This document shows, in pieces, positions 24,358 through 31,889 of a stretch of DNA of 64,000 nucleotides. The translations under genes were made by a program, and so were the position numbers. The notes under the pieces are model-generated. The model was not told the origin of the DNA. It ran no database searches and saw only the letters and a program-made list of their open reading frames with translations. Each line of letters opens with the position of its first letter. Positions within the stretch are counted from its first letter, which is position 1. The DNA comes from Nostocoides sp. (GTDB lineage Bacteria > Actinomycetota > Actinomycetes > Actinomycetales > Dermatophilaceae), in NCBI GenBank assembly GCA_016716625.1, contig JADJVJ010000001.1:930001-994000 (forward strand), given 5' to 3'.

Positions 24358-24668
24358 GCGCCGAGGACCTGGAGAAGTACGAGACCGAGGCCGAGCTCTC
24401 GCTCTATCGGGAGTACCGGGATGTCGTGGGGCTCTTCTCGCACGTCGTCGAGACCGAGCGACGCTTCTATCTCTGCAACTCGGTCGACGTCAAAGTCCGT
24501 TCCGACGGGGGCGACATCTACTTCGAGGTGACCATGCATGACGCGTGGGTCTGGGACATCTACCGGCCCGCCCGGTTCGCCCGGACCGTGCGGGTGCTCA
24601 CCTTCAAGGACGTCAACGTCGAGGAACTTGCCAAGAGCGAGCTCGAGTTGCCCAAGGGCCAGTTCTAA
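24354..24668 (+). CDS. DUF2469 family protein
   Basis: 104 residues, acidic: MSAEDLEKYETEAELSLYREYRDVVGLFSHVVETERRFYLCN...DGGDIYFEVTMHDAWVWDIYRPARFARTVRVLTFKDVNVEEL. This highly conserved actinobacterial family is nearly always encoded right after rnhB, as here (4-base overlap). Function unknown; cytoplasmic. Last gene of the unit, followed by a strong terminator. Confidence 0.93.
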   Translation: MSAEDLEKYETEAELSLYREYRDVVGLFSHVVETERRFYLCNSVDVKVRSDGGDIYFEVTMHDAWVWDIYRPARFARTVRVLTFKDVNVEELAKSELELPKGQF

Positions 24669-24681
24669 GCACGCGCTCAAC

Positions 24682-24728
24682 ACAACGACGCACGGGCGAG
24701 CTCCCTCACATCGCCCGTGCGTCGTTGT
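24682..24728 (+). terminator. Terminator of the ribosomal/rnhB operon
   Basis: Perfect 18-bp arms ACAACGACGCACGGGCGA (24682-24699) and TCGCCCGTGCGTCGTTGT (24711-24728), 11-base loop, followed by CTTTC. It lies between convergent transcription units and may serve both. Confidence 0.88.
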
Positions 24729-24813
24729 CTTTCACACCCGGCCAGGCGCGGTCCCAGATCCTGGCCGGTCCGCGGCGGCGACCGGAGGAGCACCGCCGCG
24801 GACGTGTTGTGGC

Positions 24814-25749
24814 TTAGCCCTTGACGGCACCAGCCATGACACCGGCCACGAGTTGCCGTCCGGCGAAGATGAACACGACCACGAGCGGCAATGCCGCCAC
24901 GGTCACGCCCGCAAGGATGAGTGAGTAATCCTTGAAGTACGACGCCTGGAGCAACTGGATGGCCACCGGCAGCGTCGGGTTCGAGGACCCGAGCACGATG
25001 AACGGCCAGAAGAACGCCGTCCACGAGCCGATGAAGGTGAACAGCCCGAGCATGGTCGCGGCCGGCCTGGCTGCGGGGAAGCCCACGTGCCAGAACGCCC
25101 GGATCATCGAGCAGCCGTCAACGCGGGCAGCCTCGATGAGCTCGTAGGGCAGTGCCGTCTCGAGGTACTGCGTCATCCAGAAGACACCGAACGCGGTGAC
25201 CAGGCCGGGGATGATGATGGCCTCGAGGCGACCGGTCCAGCCCAACTTGGACATGAGGATGAACAGCGGGACGACGCTGAGCTGGGTGGGGACGGCCATG
25301 GTGGCGACCACGAAGACGAGCAGCGGTCCGCGGCCCTTGAAGCGCAGCTTGGAGAAGCTGTAGCCGGCCAGGGTGGAGAAGAACACCACGGAGATGGCCG
25401 TGAGGCCCGCTGCCAGGACGCTGTTGAAGGCCGCCTGCCAGAACTTGATGTCCGAGCTGATGACCCGCCCCACGTTGTCGAAGAACTTGCCTTCGGGGAT
25501 GAGTGAGGGGATCGGGTTCTGGGCGATGGACACCGGGTCCGAGCTGCCCAGGAGGAAGGAGTAGTAGAGCGGGTATGCCGACACCGCCATGACCAGCCCG
25601 AGGATGGTGTACGTCACCCACCCAGGTCGGTTGCCGGAGGGATCCTTGGTGCGCTTGAGGAACTGGCGGGCGCCGCGTTCGTCACGGCGCCGGGCCGCCT
25701 TGGCAGCCCTAGGACCGGCTAGGCCGCCGGCAAGGTAGGACGAGCTCAT
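24814..25749 (-). CDS. Carbohydrate ABC transporter permease (MalG type)
   Basis: 311 residues, six helices after a charged N-terminus. Binding-protein-dependent permease with EAA loop ELIEAARVDGCSMIRAFWHVGFPAARPA, WVTYTILGLVMAVSAYPLYYSFLLGSSDP early, and LQLLQASYFKDYSLILAG late. Third gene of the importer operon: its start overlaps the MalF-type permease stop by 4 bases. No ATPase gene is present in the island, so a shared MsmK/MsiK-type ATPase encoded elsewhere is expected. Confidence 0.92.
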   Translation of the reverse strand: MSSSYLAGGLAGPRAAKAARRRDERGARQFLKRTKDPSGNRPGWVTYTILGLVMAVSAYPLYYSFLLGSSDPVSIAQNPIPSLIPEGKFFDNVGRVISSDIKFWQAAFNSVLAAGLTAISVVFFSTLAGYSFSKLRFKGRGPLLVFVVATMAVPTQLSVVPLFILMSKLGWTGRLEAIIIPGLVTAFGVFWMTQYLETALPYELIEAARVDGCSMIRAFWHVGFPAARPAATMLGLFTFIGSWTAFFWPFIVLGSSNPTLPVAIQLLQASYFKDYSLILAGVTVAALPLVVVFIFAGRQLVAGVMAGAVKG

Positions 25750-26714
25750 GCCGCCACCTCCTTGGTCGCTGCGGCCTTCTCAACCTTCTTGGAGTCGCCC
25801 GAGGAAATGCGCTGGGTGATCCAGAAGTTGAGGACGCCGACGAGAATGATGATGAGGAAGAGGATCCACGAGACGGCTGCGGCACGACCGAAGCTCTTCT
25901 GCGATCCCCAACCCAGTTCGTAGATGTACATGGTGACCGTCATCCACTGCCGGTCGGATCCGCCCAGACCGCTCTGGTCGAAGACCCGCGGCTCGTCGAA
26001 GATCTGCAGGCCACCGATGGTCGCGGTGATGACGACGAAGATGATCGTCGGCCGCAGCATCGGGATGGTGATCGAGACGAACTGCCGCATCCGGTTCGCA
26101 CCGTCGAGCAGCGCCGCCTCGTACAACTCACTGGGAATCGCCTGCATGGCGGCCAGGAAGATGAGCGTGACGTAGCCGGTCCAGCGGAAGTTGACCATGG
26201 TCGCGATGGCGACATGGCTCTCCAGGACCCCGGCGTGCCACTTGACCGGGTCGATGCTGAACCAGGCGAGCATGCCGTTGATGAGGCCGGACTGGTCGGC
26301 GAACATCTTGGAGAAGATGACACCGACGGCCACCGGTGCGATGACGAAGGGGAGGAGCACACCCATCCGCCAGAACGTCTTGGCCCGGATGTTCTGGTTG
26401 AGCACGGCCGCGAGGGCCAGAGCCGCCAGGGTCTGGGTGACGCCGGAGAGGATGAAGATCGAGAACGTATTGCGCATGCCGCGCCAGAAGAACTCTTGCC
26501 CGATGACGTGGGTGTAGTTGTCGAAGCCCACGAACGCACCCTGGCCACCGATGAGGTTCCAGTTGTGCATCGACACCCAGAAGGTGTACGCGAGGGGGAA
26601 GAGGCCGAGGACAGCGAAGAGGATGAAGAACGGGGAGATATAGATGTATGGGGAGAGTTTGACGTCCAGCCGGGACAGCTTCTGACGCCAACCCTGGGAT
26701 TCTGCACTAGCCAT
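25746..26714 (-). CDS. Carbohydrate ABC transporter permease (MalF type)
   Basis: 322 residues, six helices. YIYISPFFILFAVLGLFPLAYTFWVSMHNWNLIGG, FVGFDNYTHVIGQEFFWRGMRNTF, and the EAA loop ELYEAALLDGANRMRQFVSITIPMLRPTIIFV. With the MalG-type partner it forms the membrane channel of a sugar importer. Preceded by a hairpin that separates it from the binding-protein gene, which would keep permease levels below those of the binding protein. Confidence 0.93.
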   Translation of the reverse strand: MASAESQGWRQKLSRLDVKLSPYIYISPFFILFAVLGLFPLAYTFWVSMHNWNLIGGQGAFVGFDNYTHVIGQEFFWRGMRNTFSIFILSGVTQTLAALALAAVLNQNIRAKTFWRMGVLLPFVIAPVAVGVIFSKMFADQSGLINGMLAWFSIDPVKWHAGVLESHVAIATMVNFRWTGYVTLIFLAAMQAIPSELYEAALLDGANRMRQFVSITIPMLRPTIIFVVITATIGGLQIFDEPRVFDQSGLGGSDRQWMTVTMYIYELGWGSQKSFGRAAAVSWILFLIIILVGVLNFWITQRISSGDSKKVEKAAATKEVAA

Positions 26715-26821
26715 GGGAACTCCGTCCTACGCGACGAGAGGATCAGGGACCGCTACGAGGAGCCGCCATGGGACAGGGGGCTCGTCGTTGAGCGCGGAAG
26801 CGGTAGGCACCCGCGAGAAGG

Positions 26822-26860
26822 GTCGTGGCCGGCGGGCGGTTCTCGCCCGCCGGCCACGAC
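26822..26860 (-). terminator. Intra-operon hairpin between binding-protein and permease genes
   Basis: Perfect 17-bp arms (26822-26838 and 26844-26860; GTCGTGGCCGGCGGGCG and its complement) with a 5-base loop, just after the binding-protein stop. Typical of partial terminators or 3' stabilisers in ABC operons. The remaining bases to 26714 hold only the permease ribosome binding region. Confidence 0.8.
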
Positions 26861-26874
26861 GTGAGGGGTGGGGA

Positions 26875-28173
26875 CTAGCCGAGGGCCTTGATGGCCGTCA
26901 GGAACTTCTCCCACGAGGATGCGGCGTCGTCGGTCTTGTCGATGTCGACCCGACCGATGGCCTGCTGCATGGCGTCGTTGATGCCGGAGTACTTCGGGCC
27001 CTTGAACGGCGCCACGGTGACGGCCTTGGCGCGCTCGCTGAAGATCTGGCCCGTCGGAGCCCCGTTGAAGAAGGCGTTCGTCGTGCCGGTGAGGTCAGCG
27101 CTGCTCAGAGCCTGGACCTGGCTGGGGAAGGTGCCCTTGGACTTGAAGGCCTTGATCTGCTGCTCCGGGGCGGTCAGCCAGTCGGCGAGCCGCTTGGCCG
27201 CGTCGTGGTTCTTGCCCTGGGTCGGAACGGTCAGGAAGGATCCGCCCCAGTTGCCGCCGCCACCGGGGAAGGTGTTGGCGATGTCCCAGCCGGTGACCTT
27301 GGCAGCGTTGCCCTCGATGACGCCGAGCATCCAGCTCGGGCACATCATGGTGGCGAAGCCATCGCGCTGGAACGAACCGGTCCAGTCGTCACTCCACTGG
27401 GCGAGGTGGGCGGAGAGGCCCTTGGCGGACGCGGCGAGCACCTTGTCGTAGAGCGCCTTCACCTCGGCGTTCTCGCCGGCAATGATCTTGCCGTCCTTGT
27501 CCTCGTAAGCATTCGGGAGCTGGTTGACCATGGCGTTGTAGACAGCACCAGCGGACTCCATCCACGGCACCTTGGACTTGGCCTTGAACTGCTCGCCCAG
27601 GGCGAAGTAGTCATCCCAGGAGGTGCCCAGCGCCTTGGCGACCTCGGCGCGGTCGCTGGGCAGACCAGCGGCCTTGAAGAGGTCGGCACGGTAGCAGATG
27701 GCCTCGGGACCGATGTCGGTGCCGTAGCCGATGAGCTTGCCGTCGGTGGTCGTGGCCTGAGCGGTCTTCCACTCGACCCAGCGGCCCTTGACGGAGTCCG
27801 AGTTGAGGTCGACGAACTGGTCGGGGTACTGCTTGAGCTCGGCGAGCCAGTCCACCTCGACGGCCTCGATGTCGCTGAGGCCAGATCCGGCGGCGAGCCG
27901 GGTGTTGAGGTTGTCGCGGGCCTCGTTGGCCGTTGCCGCCTTCTTGTGCTCAACCTTGACGTTCGGGTTGGCCGCCATGTACTCCTTGATGAGTTCGTCG
28001 TAGCCGAACTCGTTGAACGTTGCCACGGTCAGCGTGACCGGCGCTTTGGGGTCCGTGGTCGCGGACGAGGAGGGGCTCGAGGACCCACCTCCGCAGGCGA
28101 CCAGAGTTCCCGCGGCCAGGGTGACCGCCAGGAACTGTCCGAAAAGTGGGCGTCGTTGCGCGCCAGTGCGCAT
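26875..28173 (-). CDS. Sugar ABC transporter substrate-binding lipoprotein
   Basis: 432 residues from the ATG at 28173, preceded by GGAGGTAGC; the frame is open upstream across the operator but without support. Sec lipoprotein signal with lipobox LVACGGG (Cys27) and a Ser-rich linker. Mature part is a family-1 type solute-binding protein: LTVATFNEFGYDELIKEYMAANPNVKVEHKK, LAAGSGLSDIEAVEVDWLAEL, TDIGPEAICYRADLFKAAGLP, MMCPSWMLGVIEG. Probable ligand is an oligosaccharide, likely beta-1,3-gluco-oligosaccharide from context. A LacI-type palindrome lies 40 bases upstream. Confidence 0.92.
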   Translation of the reverse strand: MRTGAQRRPLFGQFLAVTLAAGTLVACGGGSSSPSSSATTDPKAPVTLTVATFNEFGYDELIKEYMAANPNVKVEHKKAATANEARDNLNTRLAAGSGLSDIEAVEVDWLAELKQYPDQFVDLNSDSVKGRWVEWKTAQATTTDGKLIGYGTDIGPEAICYRADLFKAAGLPSDRAEVAKALGTSWDDYFALGEQFKAKSKVPWMESAGAVYNAMVNQLPNAYEDKDGKIIAGENAEVKALYDKVLAASAKGLSAHLAQWSDDWTGSFQRDGFATMMCPSWMLGVIEGNAAKVTGWDIANTFPGGGGNWGGSFLTVPTQGKNHDAAKRLADWLTAPEQQIKAFKSKGTFPSQVQALSSADLTGTTNAFFNGAPTGQIFSERAKAVTVAPFKGPKYSGINDAMQQAIGRVDIDKTDDAASSWEKFLTAIKALG

Positions 28174-28212
28174 TGCTACCTCCAGGATCGCAGTGTCGAC
28201 TTGAGAGGACCG

Positions 28213-28226
28213 AGAGAGCGCTCTCT
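28213..28226. promoter_or_regulatory. LacI-type operator 1
   Basis: Perfect 14-bp palindrome AGAGAGCGCTCTCT, 40 bases upstream of the binding-protein start. Same core as at 28345 and 35263. The 203-base gap between the divergent genes otherwise holds their promoters. Confidence 0.82.
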
Positions 28227-28344
28227 GCCGCTCATCGTCTTGTGGGTCACGCAGCGCTGTCAAGGGTCGGGAGTGTCTCAATTTGGTATCGCGCCAACAA
28301 AAGGACCCCGCCTGTTGCGATTCAGTTCACCAACTGGTTCGATC

Positions 28345-28358
28345 GGAGAGCGCTCTCC
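28345..28358. promoter_or_regulatory. LacI-type operator 2
   Basis: Perfect 14-bp palindrome GGAGAGCGCTCTCC ending 18 bases before the start of the large enzyme gene, centred 132 bases from operator 1. Two operators flank the divergent promoter region, permitting repression of both genes and DNA looping. Confidence 0.82.
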
Positions 28359-28376
28359 CCGAGACTAGGAGACTCC

Positions 28377-31300
28377 ATGCCTGCACGCCCCGACTCCGGA
28401 CCTGTCGTCATCGATGGCGACAGGTGTCACGTCATCGATGACGTGGATGCCATCGCCCCGTTCATGGTCAGCCTCACGAGTGTGAGTGACGTGTGGGCCT
28501 TCCTCACCAGCAACGGCGGCATCACCGCCGGCCGTCGCTCCAGCGACCACGCGATCTTCCCCTACTTCACCGAAGATCTGGTCCGGGACGCCTCCCAGAC
28601 CACCGGGAGCGCCACCGTGATCACCGGGACGGATGCCGCGGGGCAACCGGTGACCTGGGAGCCGTTCGGGCCGACGCACCCCAACCTCCCGAGGGTGCAC
28701 CGCGCGATGATGAAGACCGACCTCGGCGACGTCGTCCACCTCCAGGAGACCCATGACGCGCTGGGACTCACCTTTCGGGTGACCTGGAGGGTGAGCCCCC
28801 GGTTCGGGCTCGTCCGCACCGCGACCCTCGAGCACGCGGCCCCCGGCCACGCAACGCCCAGCGCACTTAAGGTCGTGGACGGCATACTCCATGTCCTGCC
28901 GCCCGGGGTGACCGCCCGCACCCAACGCGAACTCGGCCAGCTCCTGGACGCCTACAAGGTCACCGAACTGGACCCGACCGGCCTCGCCTGGGTGCGCCTC
29001 AACGCCCGGCTCACCGACCGGGCCGAGGCCTCCGAGTCCCTCCTGGTCACCACCATGTGGGAACACGGACTGCCGCAACCCGAACGCCGACTCTCCGCGA
29101 CAAGCCTGCGGCGGTGGGAGGACCACCCGGTGATCCCGGCCCGGGGGGAGCGGGCCGCCTACCTCTCCCGTGCCAGCGTCACTCTGCAGCCGGGTGCGGC
29201 GCTGCGCTGGATGACGACCGCAGACATCAACCTCGACGCCGCCGACCTCGTCGCCCTCCGCCGACGGCTCGCCGAGCCGGGCGAACTCGTTGCCGCGGTC
29301 GAGGAGGACATCGCGGCCTCCCGCACCCATCTTCGCCGACTGGTCGGCAGCGCGGACGGGTTCACCGTCTCCGGGGACCGGATGGCCGATGCCCACCACG
29401 CCTCGAGCACGATGTTCAACATCATGCGCGGAGGGGTGCCGGCGCGCGCCGATGCCGTCGAACGAGACGACGTCTGCCGTTTCCTCACCGACCGCAACCG
29501 CGCGGTCGCCCAGCGGTGGGCCGACCTGCTCGCCGCCCTCCCGGACCGGCTGAGCGTGACCGAGCTTCGCGCCGCCGCCGCTGCTTCCGGTGACGGCGAC
29601 CTCGCCCGCGTGGTGGGGGAGTACGTCCCGCTCACCTTCAGCCGCCGCCACGGCGACCCGAGCCGACCGTGGAACGTCTTCGAGATCGTCGTCACCGACG
29701 CGGCCGGCAAACCGCAGCTGGCGCACCAGGGCAACTGGCGGGACATCTTCCAGAACTGGGAAGCCCTCGCCTGGTCCTTCCCGGAGTACACCGAGAGCTT
29801 CGTGCGCACCTTCCTCAACGCCACCACCCGGGACGGCTACAACCCCTACCGGATCTCTCGTTCTGGGGTGGACTGGGAGGTCCCCGAGCCGGAGAACCCC
29901 TGGTCCAACATCGGCTACTGGAGCGACCACCAGATCGTCTACCTCGGCCGGCTGCTCGAGTTGCTGGTCCATCAGCACCCGCAGCGCCTCGCGGAGATGG
30001 CCCGCTCCGAGCAGTTCGTCCACGTTGACGTGCCCTACTCCCTCGCGACGTATGCCGAACTGCTCGTCGACCCGCAGGACTCGGTCACCTTCGACGAGCC
30101 GCGGCACGCACGGGCCATGGAACGGGTGGCAGAGCTCGGCGGGGACGGTCGGCTGGTCACCGACGATGGCGGAGAACTCGTGCGGTCCAGCCTGACCGAG
30201 AAGCTGCTCATCCTGCTCGCGGCCAAACTCTTCAACTTCGTCCCCGACGGTGGCATCTGGATGAACACCCAGCGGCCCGAATGGAACGACGCCAACAACG
30301 CTCTCGTCGGACGCGGCCTGTCGGTGGTCACCGTGGGCCAACTGCATCGTTTCCTGCAACTCCTCCAGAGGGTGGCGCAGGAACTTCCGCTTGAGGTCTC
30401 GGCCCCCGTTGCGGCCGCGATGGAGACGATCACCTCGGTGTTGCGCGATGGCGCCGCAGGTCACGACATCGACGGCGACCGGCCCCTCACCGACGCCGCC
30501 CGCCGGTCCCTCCTGGATGCCCTCGGGGCCGCCGGGACGACGTACCGGGAAGCCATCGCGACCCCCGAGCAGCAGCCGACGGTCACCCTCGATCGCGCCC
30601 TGCTCACCGAGCACCTCGACCTTGCCCGGCGCTGGATGGCCCGCACCGTGCGGCGTGCCCGGCGAGCGGACGGCCTCTACCACTCCTACAACCTGCTCCA
30701 CCTTACTGAGGGGCACGCCCGCGTCGACCACCTGGACGAGATGCTCGAGGGACAGGTCGCGGCCCTCAGTTCCGGGGTGCTCGACGATGCGGCAGTCGAC
30801 GCCCTGCTCGCCGCACTTCCAGCGAGCCGGCTCTACCGCAGCGATGTCCGCAGCTACCAGCTCTATCCCGAGGTGGAGGTGCCAACCTTCTTGGGGCGCA
30901 ACACCATTAATGGCGTGCGCTGGCGCGGAAACGGGTTGCTCGCCGCCATGGCCGAGCGTGGTGACCGCCGGATCATCGTCGTCGACGACGAGGGGGAGGC
31001 GCACTTCGCCGGGGCCCTGCGTAACGCCGACGATGTCCGGGAAGTGCTCGGCGATGCCGCCGACGACGAGGACCTGCGCGCCCTTGTCGACACCGACGGT
31101 GCGGGTGTGCTGGAGATCTTCGAGGAGGTCTTCCGTCATGCCGGGTACACCGGCCGCTCGAGCAGCTTCTTTGCCTATGAGGGTGTCGGGAGCATCTATT
31201 GGCACATGGTCTCCAAGCTCCTCCTGGCCGTGCGGGAGCAGGTCGACGCCGCGCAGCGCGCTCCCGCGCGCGATGCCGCCCGCCTCGCCCGGCTGCACAC

Positions 31301-31817
31301 GGCATACGACGCCGTGCGTGCCGGCCTGGGGTTCAGCAAGACCGCCCACGAGTTCGGCGCTTTCCCGCATGACGCCTACTCCCACACGCCCTCGGGTCGC
31401 GGCGCACGCCAGCCCGGCATGACGGGGCAGGTGAAGGAGGACATGCTCGCGCGCTGGGCCGACTTCGGGGTCGGGTACGTCGACGGTCGGATCCGCATCG
31501 ACACCTCGATCCCCGCCGAGAGCGACTGGTCGACCTCCCCGCAGGAGTTCAGCCTGGTCGCGGTCGGCGGTCAGGAAGAGCTGCTCGATCTTCCCCCCGG
31601 CTCGATCGGGCTGACCATGGCCCAGACTCCGATCCTCATGCGCCGCAACGCCCATGGTGGTGGTCACGGGCAGCATGGCCAGGTGATCTCGGTCTTCGGG
31701 GCTGACGGTGGGCTCATCGAGCAGACCACGCAGTCACTGCTCTCGCCCGAGGTGTCCGCTCAGATCATGAGTCGTTCGGCTCGGGTGGCCCGGGTCGAAG
31801 CCACTCGCCTCACCTGA
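28377..31817 (+). CDS. Large cytoplasmic glycoside phosphorylase-like protein, probable beta-1,3-glucan phosphorylase
   Basis: ATG 28377 after TAGGAGA; 1146 residues, no signal peptide or membrane segment, so cytoplasmic. Central blocks: QGNWRDIFQNWEALAWSFPEY, RDGYNPYRIS, NPWSNIGYWSDHQIVYL, and MNTQRPEWNDANNALVG with Asp638, which resembles the acid-bearing WND motif of GH94-like phosphorylases. C-terminal GARQPGMTGQVKEDMLARW and RRNAHGGGHGQHG could form a phosphate site. Length and context (laminarinase, oligosaccharide importer, LacI) point to a GH149/GH161-like beta-1,3-glucan phosphorylase, releasing glucose 1-phosphate. Family assignment is inference from length, motif and neighbours; a different (alpha/alpha)6 enzyme is possible. 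Confidence 0.55.
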   Translation: MPARPDSGPVVIDGDRCHVIDDVDAIAPFMVSLTSVSDVWAFLTSNGGITAGRRSSDHAIFPYFTEDLVRDASQTTGSATVITGTDAAGQPVTWEPFGPTHPNLPRVHRAMMKTDLGDVVHLQETHDALGLTFRVTWRVSPRFGLVRTATLEHAAPGHATPSALKVVDGILHVLPPGVTARTQRELGQLLDAYKVTELDPTGLAWVRLNARLTDRAEASESLLVTTMWEHGLPQPERRLSATSLRRWEDHPVIPARGERAAYLSRASVTLQPGAALRWMTTADINLDAADLVALRRRLAEPGELVAAVEEDIAASRTHLRRLVGSADGFTVSGDRMADAHHASSTMFNIMRGGVPARADAVERDDVCRFLTDRNRAVAQRWADLLAALPDRLSVTELRAAAAASGDGDLARVVGEYVPLTFSRRHGDPSRPWNVFEIVVTDAAGKPQLAHQGNWRDIFQNWEALAWSFPEYTESFVRTFLNATTRDGYNPYRISRSGVDWEVPEPENPWSNIGYWSDHQIVYLGRLLELLVHQHPQRLAEMARSEQFVHVDVPYSLATYAELLVDPQDSVTFDEPRHARAMERVAELGGDGRLVTDDGGELVRSSLTEKLLILLAAKLFNFVPDGGIWMNTQRPEWNDANNALVGRGLSVVTVGQLHRFLQLLQRVAQELPLEVSAPVAAAMETITSVLRDGAAGHDIDGDRPLTDAARRSLLDALGAAGTTYREAIATPEQQPTVTLDRALLTEHLDLARRWMARTVRRARRADGLYHSYNLLHLTEGHARVDHLDEMLEGQVAALSSGVLDDAAVDALLAALPASRLYRSDVRSYQLYPEVEVPTFLGRNTINGVRWRGNGLLAAMAERGDRRIIVVDDEGEAHFAGALRNADDVREVLGDAADDEDLRALVDTDGAGVLEIFEEVFRHAGYTGRSSSFFAYEGVGSIYWHMVSKLLLAVREQVDAAQRAPARDAARLARLHTAYDAVRAGLGFSKTAHEFGAFPHDAYSHTPSGRGARQPGMTGQVKEDMLARWADFGVGYVDGRIRIDTSIPAESDWSTSPQEFSLVAVGGQEELLDLPPGSIGLTMAQTPILMRRNAHGGGHGQHGQVISVFGADGGLIEQTTQSLLSPEVSAQIMSRSARVARVEATRLT

Positions 31818-31829
31818 ATCCACCACACA

Positions 31830-31871
31830 CGCGGACCCCCGCGGAGCCGGCTGGCTCCGCGGGGGTCTGCG
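31830..31871. terminator. Bidirectional terminator between convergent genes
   Basis: Arms 31830-31848 (CGCGGACCCCCGCGGAGCC) and 31853-31871, 19 pairs with one G-U, tetraloop GGCT. It fills the 72-base gap between the phosphorylase-like gene and the GH16 gene, which converge. Confidence 0.87.
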
Positions 31872-31889
31872 TCGTTCGTACCCTCGCGG

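Noticed and set aside
28365..31676. 1103-codon open frame on the minus strand
   Set aside because: It is antisense to the phosphorylase-like gene and reads as composition-driven Gly/Asp/Val-rich sequence with no domain; high GC keeps antisense frames open.
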